From: CALROG01 sp943369755
Lineage (GTDB): Bacteria > Pseudomonadota > Gammaproteobacteria > Burkholderiales > Burkholderiaceae_C
Direction of reading: 5' to 3'
NCBI GenBank assembly: GCA_943369755.1
Contig: CALROG020000005.1
Location: 1-64,000 of the forward strand
Length of the DNA stretch: 64,000 nt
The stretch's first letter is position 1. Each line of letters starts with the position of its first letter. Positions 1 to 7,983 of this stretch are shown piece by piece. Under the pieces are notes generated by a model. The model saw only the letters and a list, made by a program, of their open reading frames with translations. It was not told the origin of the DNA and did no database searches. Position numbers and translations under genes: made by a program.

Positions 1-149
1 CCAGCGTCAAGCAACTCGTTCAGCGCATCGATCACTTTGTCGCCGTACACAACGCAAATTGCCAGCCTTTCAAGTGGACCGCTACCGCCGATTCGATCCT
101 AGAGAAGCTGCATCGACTTTGCACACGTATCAGCGGGACAGGACACTAG
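1..149 (+). CDS. IS630-family transposase, C-terminal fragment (5' end outside window)
   Basis: An open frame runs from base 3 to the stop at 147-149 and ends in the C-terminal signature of IS630-type transposases (KWTATADSILEKL followed by a short basic tail). Only the last 48 codons are present, so the catalytic DDE residues lie to the left of the window. This marks the right part of an insertion sequence next to the recombinase gene. I could not recognise its terminal inverted repeat in bases 150-285, and no other gene is visible there. Confidence 0.75.
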   Translation, partial: SVKQLVQRIDHFVAVHNANCQPFKWTATADSILEKLHRLCTRISGTGH

Positions 150-285
150 ATGGATTACAGCAACACGAAGATCGTCAGCAGTATGGCCGGAACGACGAGC
201 TTGAGGTTAACCGCCTCGAGCCCAGCAGGTCCAGTTACCCGAATCGCGACAACTGGTAGCGCGTTTGCTCTAGCGCATCGCATTT

Positions 286-1350
286 CTAGGGCTTGTCCAC
301 CAGATTCACTGCCTTACTGAAACCGGGAACCACGCGCGCATAGCCAAGAACCGACTGAGCACTTCGATGCCCCGTCATCGCCATAGTCTCGGCAAGTGGA
401 ATGGACTGCCGATTGGCTTCTGAGACAAACCCGCTGCGCAAGGAGTGAGCCGAATAGGCACCATCTACCCCGGCGAGGCTGCACCGAACCATCACAATAT
501 CGCGTACAGCCGACGGCGAAAGCGGTTCACCGACATGTCCGCCCTTGCGTATTCGCCGAAAAATCGCCCCATCCAAAATGTTCGCAGCCGATAGCCATTC
601 GCGCAGCGCCGCGGCCGCCGCACCTGCGACGGGCTTGAAATTCTCCGGGCGGTCCACCCCCGCCTGATTGGTCTTGGAGTGCGTCAGCTCGTAGCTGTAG
701 CTTCCATCGCCCAGACTGCGCAGGAACTGCATGTCGGCGCTGGCAACCTCTGAGCGCCGGCGGCCACCGCTGGACCACGCGAACAACAGCAGCGCACGGT
801 CGCGCTTGCCCCGCAGCGAGTCGTCGCAGGTGGCGAGCAGGGCCTGCAGCGGGTCCCGGGTCAGGGCGTCTTTTTTTCGGGGAAGGGCGCCGCGTTTCGC
901 ATGGGCCCTGCGGGTCATGGCCAACAGCTCCTTAACCTTGGGGTCCTGGCAGGGATTCTTCAGATCGCGCAACTGGTGCGCCTTGCTCAGCACGGCGATC
1001 CGGTGCACCAAGGTGTTCAGCGCCATGGGGCCCAGCTTGCCCTTGAATCCGGCATCCACCAAGGCGGCATCGATGGCCGGCGGTAACTCATGCACCAGGC
1101 CTTTGGGTGTTGATCGCTCAACGTGGTCGACGATGAACTGGAGGACCGCCGGCGCCGCCAGGGGCAGAGCGATTTGAAGGCCGTAACGCAGGCCGAACCA
1201 GGCCGCCCAATAACGCAGGGCACCACGGTAGCTGGCCTGGGTGTTGCGCGACTCGCCTTCCTGCAGCATCTCGTGGACCGCTCTTTCGGTGACCTCCGAC
1301 AGTGCGGTGGGCACCAGGGCAGGGGAGCTGGAGAGGGCGGGGAGTCGCAT
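286..1350 (-). CDS. tnpS: Tyrosine site-specific recombinase, TnpS-like (Tn4651-type cointegrate resolution)
   Basis: The 354-residue protein has an N-terminal SAM-like arm-binding part (about 20-130) and a C-terminal catalytic domain. All catalytic residues of the tyrosine recombinase family are visible: R198 in GRRRSEV, K226 in HSKTNQ, H302 and R305 in AHSLRSGF, H328 in TGHRS and the nucleophile Y337 in LGYAR. In Tn4651-type transposons a recombinase of this type works with TnpT on a site between the two divergent genes to resolve cointegrates. Here the tnpT-like gene is 8.1 kb away, but the orientation is still divergent, and a 19-bp core site lies 45 bp upstream of this start. No matching transposase for such a transposon is in the window; the Tn3-family transposase at 10912 belongs to a separate insertion sequence. 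Confidence 0.85.
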   Translation of the reverse strand: MRLPALSSSPALVPTALSEVTERAVHEMLQEGESRNTQASYRGALRYWAAWFGLRYGLQIALPLAAPAVLQFIVDHVERSTPKGLVHELPPAIDAALVDAGFKGKLGPMALNTLVHRIAVLSKAHQLRDLKNPCQDPKVKELLAMTRRAHAKRGALPRKKDALTRDPLQALLATCDDSLRGKRDRALLLFAWSSGGRRRSEVASADMQFLRSLGDGSYSYELTHSKTNQAGVDRPENFKPVAGAAAAALREWLSAANILDGAIFRRIRKGGHVGEPLSPSAVRDIVMVRCSLAGVDGAYSAHSLRSGFVSEANRQSIPLAETMAMTGHRSAQSVLGYARVVPGFSKAVNLVDKP

Positions 1351-1394
1351 GGCCTTGGGCTGGTTTCGGGTGGGAGGGCGGGGCGTCGAGACTG

Positions 1395-1413
1395 CGATAA
1401 GTATCGTTTATCG
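1395..1413 (+). repeat. Putative recombinase core site, copy 1 (tnpS side of the cargo)
   Basis: The 19-bp sequence CGATAAGTATCGTTTATCG is an inverted repeat, CGATAA/TTATCG, around a 7-bp spacer, which is the layout of a tyrosine-recombinase crossover site. It is followed by AGGGTAAA. A second copy with identical arms and five of seven identical spacer bases lies at 9423-9441 in the same orientation. It sits just upstream of the recombinase start, where the resolution site of tnpS/tnpT elements is found. Its function is inferred from position and shape. Confidence 0.65.
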
Positions 1414-1595
1414 AGGGTAAATGGGCCAGTGGAGTTGTGGCTCATCGGGTTTGCGCGACTGGCCGATGGAGACCGCACCGGACAATATCCCTTAGTCTGA
1501 TGTTACGACCACCAGATTCCCAGTTGCACTGACCAGAGGTGGGAAAAGGGCCGCAACAGTCGTCAAAGCCGGTACTTGCTGGCCAGCGCTACCCA

Positions 1596-2060
1596 TTAGG
1601 AGAGCAACCATTTGGCGAAGCGTGAAAGCATCCTCTCTTGTGAGGTGGGACCAGTCGGCACAGGGGCGCTAGTAGGGTCGACTGCAGGCTGCGTGGACTT
1701 ACCCGGTAGGCCCGCGCTGCGTCCTGCGTAATAGGCGTCCTTGGCGCGCCGATCGCGCGCCCGCCCAACGTCGATCAGGTCCTGCGGCATGTCGCCACAC
1801 CAGCACACCTTGTTGTTTCGGATCAAGTAGTGCGAGCGGCAGGGGTAGCTCCAGTTGCCGATGGACGGATCCAGCGACACAGCCTCGCCATTGAACGTCA
1901 AACTCCAGTCGGTCGGCGACAGCGGAGTGACAACTTCCATTCCGCAACCGCACATGCACTTGTGCACGACAGTTGCGTACTCGATCGAGACGTAAAGGAC
2001 GCCGTCACGCAGTTGCTCTGGAATCGCCTCGACGAAGGTTACCGTGACTGACTTCTTCAT
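1596..2060 (-). CDS. DUF6527-family cysteine-rich protein of the ubiquitin-like operon
   Basis: The 154-residue protein has two close cysteine clusters, CMCGCG (35-39) and CWCG (87-89), plus C74 in YPCRSHY, so a metal-binding core is likely. The segment DPSIGNW before C74 is typical of DUF6527 proteins that travel with multiubiquitin and ThiF genes. The C-terminal 50 residues are rich in Pro/Ser/Thr and look flexible. The ATG at 2060 was chosen because it overlaps the stop of the E1-like gene by four bases, giving translational coupling; an upstream extension would read into that gene. It is the last gene of a three-gene operon. Its role is probably handling or deconjugation of the ubiquitin-like protein, but this is inference. 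Confidence 0.75.
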   Translation of the reverse strand: MKKSVTVTFVEAIPEQLRDGVLYVSIEYATVVHKCMCGCGMEVVTPLSPTDWSLTFNGEAVSLDPSIGNWSYPCRSHYLIRNNKVCWCGDMPQDLIDVGRARDRRAKDAYYAGRSAGLPGKSTQPAVDPTSAPVPTGPTSQERMLSRFAKWLLS

Positions 2061-3235
2061 GCACAGTCCTCGGCCGTCAGCATTTGGATGTTGGTCGTGT
2101 AAGTGGAGTCGTGCTCGCGCTCGAGGTCCTGGTAGAAGCGGCAGAACTTCTTCCATTTGATCACCGCCATCGCCGCGCAGAGCGCATTGAGCTCGGCGAT
2201 CTGGATGTTACGCTCGTAGTCGTCATCGCCGGCTTCGGCGAACGAAACGCGGCTCGGCACGTGATTGCTCTTGCTCGGCGTGCTCGTGGTCACGCGGCAG
2301 ATCGCCCAAAGTTCCAGTTCATCTTCCAGCAGCTCAGTGCCGATGCCGGTGTCAACGAACGGTACCTGGTTTGCCTGTAGGGCGTCAATGATCAGCTTCT
2401 TGACGGGGCCGGAATCCATGCATAGAAAAACAAAGTCGCAAGCAAGGAGCTCGGCCAGATTGTCGGCATCGACCCTGACCGGGTGCGGATGAATACCGCG
2501 ATGCATCTTCGAGTACTTTCCGGCGTGATAGGCAACCTTGGTGGGTTGTGCCATCAGCTCTTCAAGCGAAGCCGCTGAAGGTGCCCGAAAGGCGTTGTGC
2601 TGCAAGAAGACGTCCGGGTCGTAGAGATGGATTTCAAGTACCGGCGTCTTGGCCAAGAAGTCCAGCACATAGGAGCCGGTGCCGCCCAAGCCAACAATCG
2701 CCACGCGCCCCATCGACAACTTGGCGCTCACTGCGGTGATCCCGGCGCGGCCGGACGCGGTATCGACGTAGTGAAACACGCCTTCGTCCGGCGCGCAGGC
2801 GACCGCCTTGAACGTGGCGGCCGTCACATCAGGCTGCAGCGCCTTCGCGGGCGCACAGATGATCTCGATGTACCGCGTCATCTTCTCGTAGTAGTCCTGG
2901 TAGCCGCCAGCCGGCTTGTTCGAGAACGAGTGCTGCACCAGGATGTCAGGCGCCAGCCTGGTCGGCTGGCTAGTGTGCTTGATCTGCACGATTTCCAGGC
3001 CGTTCAGATTGCACGGATGATCACCCGTGAAATAGGCGACATGCGGATCAGGCTTGATGGTCCTGTCTCCAGCCATGCTGAGGTTGGAAACCAGCGTGGC
3101 CCGTGCCACCTCGCGCCGCTGGTTCACATACGGAACGTTGTGAACCAGCAGGTGGCCCGCGCGAATTTCCACCTCGTAGCCCGCCAGCGCCAGGCGCTGG
3201 AGGTCCGGATTACGACTTATCAGTGCGTTTGACAT
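2057..3235 (-). CDS. ThiF/E1-like ubiquitin-activating adenylyltransferase with N-terminal extra domain
   Basis: The C-terminal half (about 170-392) is an E1/ThiF adenylation domain. It has the nucleotide loop GLGGTGS (182-188), the acidic LYDPD (204-208), N214 and R217 in HNAFR, K233 and D274 in LCMDS, matching the ATP- and Mg-binding residues of MoeB/ThiF/E1 enzymes. No CxxC zinc pairs are seen. Candidate catalytic cysteines are C272 and C313 (LWAIC). The N-terminal about 165 residues form a separate domain, possibly DUF6791, and include HPCNLNG (73-79), which recalls the HPN and Cys region of E2 folds. The gene overlaps the multiubiquitin gene by 26 bases and the DUF6527 gene by four. It probably adenylates the ubiquitin-like partner and passes it on; a separate E2 gene is not visible. 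Confidence 0.85.
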   Translation of the reverse strand: MSNALISRNPDLQRLALAGYEVEIRAGHLLVHNVPYVNQRREVARATLVSNLSMAGDRTIKPDPHVAYFTGDHPCNLNGLEIVQIKHTSQPTRLAPDILVQHSFSNKPAGGYQDYYEKMTRYIEIICAPAKALQPDVTAATFKAVACAPDEGVFHYVDTASGRAGITAVSAKLSMGRVAIVGLGGTGSYVLDFLAKTPVLEIHLYDPDVFLQHNAFRAPSAASLEELMAQPTKVAYHAGKYSKMHRGIHPHPVRVDADNLAELLACDFVFLCMDSGPVKKLIIDALQANQVPFVDTGIGTELLEDELELWAICRVTTSTPSKSNHVPSRVSFAEAGDDDYERNIQIAELNALCAAMAVIKWKKFCRFYQDLEREHDSTYTTNIQMLTAEDCA

Positions 3236-3509
3236 TGAACACCATGCCTTTCTTGATTTTGACCGTTTCGCCTTCCACCAGCGTGCCTTCCGGCTTGTGG
3301 CCCTCGCCGCGCTTGTAGGTGACCGTGTAGACAGTCACGTCATTGAAGGCAGCGTCGTCGAACGCCAGGTTCACGACCTGCACGAAAGTCAACTCCTTGC
3401 CGCTCACCTGGCGCGTGCGACCGTTTACGATGACCTCGGTCGTGTGGTTGTGGTCGTCATCTTTGCCGGAGTCGTTGCCGGCATCAGGTCCCGTCTTTTC
3501 ACTGCTCAT
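3210..3509 (-). CDS. Multiubiquitin-domain protein (single ubiquitin-like beta-grasp domain)
   Basis: The 99-residue protein has an acidic, histidine-containing disordered head (1-22) followed by one beta-grasp domain of the multiubiquitin family (EVIVNGRTRQVSGKELTF at about 25-42, ending KGMVFNVKRTDKS). Most multiubiquitin proteins carry several tandem domains; this one has one. The C-terminus is KRTDKS, with no di-glycine tail, so conjugation would need trimming or unusual chemistry. It is the first gene of the operon with the E1-like and DUF6527 genes. The start ATG has an AGG eight bases upstream. Confidence 0.85.
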   Translation of the reverse strand: MSSEKTGPDAGNDSGKDDDHNHTTEVIVNGRTRQVSGKELTFVQVVNLAFDDAAFNDVTVYTVTYKRGEGHKPEGTLVEGETVKIKKGMVFNVKRTDKS

Positions 3510-3922
3510 TGCATACCTCGCTTTGCTGTTTGGTTAAGCACATGCCCCGTGCTGTGCTTACTGACCAAGGCGGGTGGCCCATCACGTTTGGACGGAAGAA
3601 GTTTTTTTTGCATCAGACGTCCAAAAGCGGGGGGCCGACCGCCTATGAAGGGGATCGGTGAGCACATGGACTGAGCGAGCACCGGCAGGCCTGTCGCTGC
3701 TGCAGGGACGCTTGTTGGTCGGCACAGAAAAAAGTTTCGCGAACGCGTCCAAACCGCTACTCTCAAGCGCCTTCACCCTTGACACCGACGAATCCATGTT
3801 GGGAAAAGCAAATGCATGTAAATTGGGGTGTGTTGGTGGCAAGGTGGGGCGGTTTGATCAGCTTTTGCTGCTGGCGCTCCTCACGCAGTTCATACGGACG
3901 CCTGGTGTAAGAGAGCAAAACA
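3510..3922. promoter_or_regulatory. Divergent control region between the ubiquitin-like operon and the sigma/ImmA operon
   Basis: This 413-bp gap has no convincing gene. It holds a perfect inverted repeat TAAGCACA/TGTGCTTA (3535-3542 and 3553-3560), 26 bp upstream of the multiubiquitin start. It also holds three copies of the octamer TTTGGACG or its complement: 3587-3594, 3618-3625 (facing pair) and 3746-3753. A TTGACA hexamer lies at 3779-3784, but I see no good -10 partner. The dyads look like operators for a shared regulator of both operons. Candidates are encoded next door (the sigma-like protein and the ImmA/IrrE protease). Confidence 0.4.
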
Positions 3923-4531
3923 ATGAGTGATGAAGATGAAGAATCCGACTACTTGAGCCAGGCAGAGGTGTCCGCGGCCATTGCGTCGATGTCGGACGCC
4001 GATTACAGGCGGCTCGAAAAGCAGAGCGCGTTCATGGCGTTGAGCGTGCCGGGCATGACAGACAGCGATCTGCTTCACGAAGCGTTCGTCAGATTGCTCG
4101 CTGGTCGGCGTCAATGGCGTCGCGGTGTCGACGCAGGCAAAACCATCTACATGATCATGCTAAGCGTCGCTCGAGATACCCGAGATCGAGCAAAGGAGGC
4201 GCCCATCGACCGCTTCGCAGTGGTGTCCGAAGATGGCATCGACGAAGAAGGCGAGGCGCCTCAAAAGATGGCTGTGAGCGTGGCGGTGGGTACACCGGAA
4301 CGTATTGCGGGCTACCGCGAGATGTTTTCGATGTTGGAAAAACTGGTGTCCGATGACGAGGATGAGCAAGCGGTCCTACTCAGTTGGGCGTTGGGCCTCT
4401 CGGCAACGGAAGCCGCCTCCCAGGCCGGCATCAGCATGAAAGACTATGACGCGGCGCGCAAGCGCCTGGATCGAAAGATCTCCGCCGTCAAGAAACAAAA
4501 AGGGCAATGTGATGGCTTCCACAATGAATGA
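3923..4531 (+). CDS. Sigma-70-like RNA polymerase factor (ECF-like) of the cargo
   Basis: The 202-residue protein has an acidic head, a region resembling sigma region 2 at about 48-92 (LLHEAFVRLL, then IYMIMLSVARDTRDRAK) and a region-4-like helix-turn-helix at about 135-187 (GLSATEAASQAGIS). This two-domain layout and length fit extracytoplasmic-function-type sigma factors, but the similarity is weak, so an adaptor or anti-phage regulator is also possible. It starts a three-gene operon (the next gene overlaps its 3' end) and diverges from the ubiquitin-like operon, so it may control one or both. The start ATG is preceded by AGAGAGC. Confidence 0.6.
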   Translation: MSDEDEESDYLSQAEVSAAIASMSDADYRRLEKQSAFMALSVPGMTDSDLLHEAFVRLLAGRRQWRRGVDAGKTIYMIMLSVARDTRDRAKEAPIDRFAVVSEDGIDEEGEAPQKMAVSVAVGTPERIAGYREMFSMLEKLVSDDEDEQAVLLSWALGLSATEAASQAGISMKDYDAARKRLDRKISAVKKQKGQCDGFHNE

Positions 4532-4898
4532 CGATGACGCGCTCGAACTGCTCTGGGCAGCGCATTTCGAGGAACTCAGGAACATGTCGGATGCAGACAT
4601 TTTGGAAGGTGTCGACATCCCAAAACTGGGAAGCGATCGAATCCAGATGATGGCGTCGGTAAAGACCGAGGCGGGTCGCCGGCGCCTGGCCGCCGCCAAG
4701 ACGGCGCTCGCCAAGGCGAAGGGAATCCAGAGTGCCGAGGGCGCTTCCGAGTCTCTGACGGAAATGCGCGCATTCCTTAAAGACGTTGCTTCCAACGACC
4801 CGCGGTTCACCATGGCCGCCAGGGCTCTTGAAGAGATGACAGACGAAGTGGTCCTTCATACGTATGCCCGGATCAAAGCGCTGCTATCGGACGACTGA
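4512..4898 (+). CDS. Hypothetical small acidic protein between the sigma-like and ImmA/IrrE genes
   Basis: The 128-residue, mostly helical and acidic protein is not one I recognise. Its N-terminal part (MNDDDALELLWAAHFEEL) and C-terminal part (residues 85-125) look amphipathic. The ATG at 4512 is preferred because AAAGGG lies about ten bases upstream and the gene then overlaps the sigma-like gene by 20 bases; an internal ATG at 4524 is the alternative. It ends nine bases before the metallopeptidase start, so the three genes are probably one transcript. By position it could be a substrate or inhibitor acted on by the ImmA/IrrE protease, like other ImmA/IrrE partner repressors; this is inference only. 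Confidence 0.6.
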   Translation: MASTMNDDDALELLWAAHFEELRNMSDADILEGVDIPKLGSDRIQMMASVKTEAGRRRLAAAKTALAKAKGIQSAEGASESLTEMRAFLKDVASNDPRFTMAARALEEMTDEVVLHTYARIKALLSDD

Positions 4899-4907
4899 GA
4901 TAGCCCG

Positions 4908-5735
4908 ATGTCCCCAGACCAGCTGGCCGAGCGAAGACTCCAGGATCTTGGCATTTCATCTCCCAGCGAGATCGATGTCGATTCGATCGCAATGGATGCC
5001 GGGATGCGGGTCGAGTACGAACACCTCGATGGGTGCGAGGCGATGCTGATCGGTGTTGGCAACAAGGCGATTGCCACGATCAAGCCCTCGGCGAGCCGCG
5101 GTCGGGAGCGCTATTCGGTCGGCCATGAGCTGGGCCACTGGGAGATGCACCGCGGCAAGTCGTTCAGGTGCCGAGTCGATGATCCCGACCGCAATTTCGT
5201 GTCAGACAGGGGCTTGGAAAAGGAAGCTGACAGCTACTCCGCAGGCCTGCTGATGCCGCTGTATATGTTCGGCCCGGTCGTCATGGCGCGGGGCGATCTA
5301 GGGTTCCCGCAGCTTGAAGAACTCGCCACCGTGTTCGACACCAGCGTCCTGGCGACGAGCATGCGACTGGCGGACATGGACTCTTTGCCTGTCCTTCTCG
5401 CGTGTTATTCAGAGTCGGGTTTGCGGTGGCAAAAGCCTGCGACGCATATTCCGCGGCGCTGGTTTCTTCGCACTCACCTGGATGAGGACAGTTTCGCGTA
5501 CGAGTTTTTCAAATCAGGACTGTCACATCCGATGCTGGGGAAGCAGGGAGCAGAGACTTGGTTCGAAAACGCTGACGCTGATCGCTATCAGGTCCGCGAG
5601 TGCTGCAAGGCAGGCCGGAACGGCGAGGTGCTGGTCCTTCTGTACCTTGAAAGCAAAATGCTTTTTGCCGGGTTCGATCCCAATGTCGGGACCCGTCGGT
5701 ACACCTCGAACGGCTCCTATGTGACGCGACGATAA
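4908..5735 (+). CDS. ImmA/IrrE-family zinc metallopeptidase
   Basis: The 275-residue protein has the zincin signature HELGH at 73-77, with H73 and H77 as zinc ligands and E74 as catalytic base. The third-ligand motif EADSYSAGLLMP starts at E106. This is the ImmA/IrrE layout, whose members cleave or control helix-turn-helix repressors of mobile elements or, in Deinococcus, the DdrO repressor. The C-terminal about 110 residues lie outside the catalytic domain and may sense a signal. It is the last gene of the sigma-like operon and ends eight bases before the convergent subtilase gene. In this cargo it could act as the inducer of the island, or as a deconjugating protease for the ubiquitin-like protein. 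Confidence 0.85.
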   Translation: MSPDQLAERRLQDLGISSPSEIDVDSIAMDAGMRVEYEHLDGCEAMLIGVGNKAIATIKPSASRGRERYSVGHELGHWEMHRGKSFRCRVDDPDRNFVSDRGLEKEADSYSAGLLMPLYMFGPVVMARGDLGFPQLEELATVFDTSVLATSMRLADMDSLPVLLACYSESGLRWQKPATHIPRRWFLRTHLDEDSFAYEFFKSGLSHPMLGKQGAETWFENADADRYQVRECCKAGRNGEVLVLLYLESKMLFAGFDPNVGTRRYTSNGSYVTRR

Positions 5736-5742
5736 GCGGCCA

Positions 5743-7983
5743 CTAAATCTGGACGGGCACCCTGGTCGGAAGTACCTGGCGCACCCAATTGGATGCATTG
5801 AGGGCACGGACGCCATCTGCATGAACGCTTCTGTCCCCGTCTAGGGATCGAAGGCTGACCAGCAGCGCCACCTTGATCGGTTCTGCCGGCGACGGCTCAT
5901 TCGCCCGCAGGAAGGTTTCCAGCTGGACTGCCCAATTCGTGCCAAGAACGCCGTTGGGAAACGATTTGCGATGGAGCTTGACCGGCGACCACTTCCCGCC
6001 ATGCTCGATCTGCACAGTCTCCAATCCACCCGATCCGCGTTCGCCGTCTAAGGGGACCTTAGAAGAAATCCGGTTTCCGTTCAGAAGGCCGAAGCCCACG
6101 TTGACGTTCGCACGGACGTATTCGGCGCCAGCGTTGGGATCCAGGGGCGGGGAATAGACTGCGGTAATGATCACCTCAGCCTTGAGCCGGCCGTTGTGCA
6201 TAAGCGAATTTGGGATTGGGAAGGGTGATTTGCGCCATTTGTAGCTTGGATAGACAAGCGCTTCGAACATTAAAGTGAAGCAGTCATCGCTGTCATACAG
6301 CGCAGCCAGGGCGTCTGTCGGCACGCCGCAACCGAAATAGCGCCGTTCCACTGCGTCATAGTCTCTGGATCCGAGCCGGGCCGAATGGATCATCAGAGCC
6401 TTCACCATATTGGGGGAGGGCGTGAAGTTCGTGCGGCCTGCAAGGTTCTGCCAGACATGGGCCGAGATCGACGAGGCCAACGGCGCGGCGTAGCTGGTGC
6501 CAAAGCCGCCGTACAACACATTGCTCGTACTGAGAACCTGCGTGCTGCCGGTGCCCGCAGCCCAGGGCGCATGAACCCCGCCCCCCGCATGAACGATGTC
6601 AGGCTTCGGGGTAAAGACCGGGCCGGGTCCGCGACGCGTGTACGGGGCCGGTTCGCCCTCCTGTGAGAGCCCATCCACTGAATCAAGGTGCGTGATCGAT
6701 CCCACCGTGAGAGCCCGCACCGCGTCACTTGGGCTGGTGAGGCGATCCGTCAGATCCGCTGTTGGCGGCCAAGTGCGTCTGGGCTCGTCGATGTAGTTGC
6801 CGGCCGCGACAACGAACAGGACACCAAACTCGTCACTCAAAGCATCCAGCTGATGCGCAAAAAGACTGAAGGCGTCATCACTAATGGGAGTACTGCCAAG
6901 CGACAAATTCCAAACTTTGACCTCCGGCGCAGCAGCGAGCGCCGCCCGCAGCCTCAGCACGATGTCAGAAGTCAGGGTGAAGTTGGTCTCCATCGCACAG
7001 ACATCGAGCACCCGGCAACGCGTTGGAGGAAACATCGCATGCGCGTTGATAACTCGTGCGCCTGCCACGAGCGAGGCGACCGCTGTGCCATGCACATGGT
7101 CGGTCTCGGGGGGCAAAACCTCAGTGATGGTGTCGGCTATCCAGGGGCGCAAAGACGTGGCTAGTGGGGCAGTACCAGAGTCCACCACTCCAACGACTGG
7201 GTACACAACATTTGGAGCCGGTTCTGCGATTGGTCCAAGCAGCGCTGTCGCGCCGGTCGCGAGCAAGGTCACAGCAGGATCGCGCGCAATCGAGCGCAGG
7301 CCGGGGAAATTCGCCAACAGTGTTACTTGCTCGTCACCAAGGTCCGCAAAATCCACACTGAAAAGTGGCGGTCCCCACCGCTGAGCAATCGACTGCTCCG
7401 GAATCGCCAATCGTCTGAGCAAGTTCCTCCAGATGTCGATATTGCGCGCATTGGCGTCACTACCGGAGTAGCGGAAGAGACTCATGAGCGCGGGGCCATG
7501 CTCACGCAGCAACGCCAGTGGCAGCTCCAGCCGGCGTTGCATATCCCAGGCTTGAATGGTTTGGATGGCAGACAGGTTCGCGCGGATCTTCTTGGTATTG
7601 CGTCGCCTGATGGTGTCTGAAAAGCTTTGAATGCTTGCCGCATTGGCAGCCACGAGCATTTCGTCGAGTCGGCCCATGCCTGCCAATTGCAAGTTGGATT
7701 CGATGACGAGTTGGGTAGGGCGATGCGTTTTGGCGACTGCGACTTCTCGCAGTTTCAAAATGAGAACGCCCGGTGTTTCTGGAAAGAGGTTGATCGCAGG
7801 CCGAAGAGAGGATGCGGCCGTGGTCAGAGAATCAGCGAGCTGGGCTCGCAGCTCTGGAGTGACGGGCACATGTTCGGTACCTCCACCGCCGCCTGGTCGA
7901 TCCGGCGAAAAGCGGTCCGCTGCCTGAAACGGAATCCACGTAAATGGATTCGCCTCACTGGCCCCTAGTCTTCTGGTTGCCAT
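5743..7983 (-). CDS. Subtilisin-like (S8) serine protease paired with an AAA ATPase
   Basis: The 746-residue protein has a complete S8 triad: D268 in VVDSGTA, H298 in HVHGTAVASLVAG and S497 in GFGTSYAAP, with the oxyanion N396 in AAGN. About 260 residues precede the catalytic domain and about 230 follow it. There is no signal peptide or membrane segment, so a cytoplasmic role is likely, unlike secreted subtilases. A GGGAG ribosome site precedes the ATG at 7983, which overlaps the AAA ATPase gene by 29 bases. ATPase plus subtilase pairs recur in mobile and defence islands; the likely role is a protease effector gated by the ATPase. Its target is unknown. Confidence 0.85.
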   Translation of the reverse strand: MATRRLGASEANPFTWIPFQAADRFSPDRPGGGGGTEHVPVTPELRAQLADSLTTAASSLRPAINLFPETPGVLILKLREVAVAKTHRPTQLVIESNLQLAGMGRLDEMLVAANAASIQSFSDTIRRRNTKKIRANLSAIQTIQAWDMQRRLELPLALLREHGPALMSLFRYSGSDANARNIDIWRNLLRRLAIPEQSIAQRWGPPLFSVDFADLGDEQVTLLANFPGLRSIARDPAVTLLATGATALLGPIAEPAPNVVYPVVGVVDSGTAPLATSLRPWIADTITEVLPPETDHVHGTAVASLVAGARVINAHAMFPPTRCRVLDVCAMETNFTLTSDIVLRLRAALAAAPEVKVWNLSLGSTPISDDAFSLFAHQLDALSDEFGVLFVVAAGNYIDEPRRTWPPTADLTDRLTSPSDAVRALTVGSITHLDSVDGLSQEGEPAPYTRRGPGPVFTPKPDIVHAGGGVHAPWAAGTGSTQVLSTSNVLYGGFGTSYAAPLASSISAHVWQNLAGRTNFTPSPNMVKALMIHSARLGSRDYDAVERRYFGCGVPTDALAALYDSDDCFTLMFEALVYPSYKWRKSPFPIPNSLMHNGRLKAEVIITAVYSPPLDPNAGAEYVRANVNVGFGLLNGNRISSKVPLDGERGSGGLETVQIEHGGKWSPVKLHRKSFPNGVLGTNWAVQLETFLRANEPSPAEPIKVALLVSLRSLDGDRSVHADGVRALNASNWVRQVLPTRVPVQI

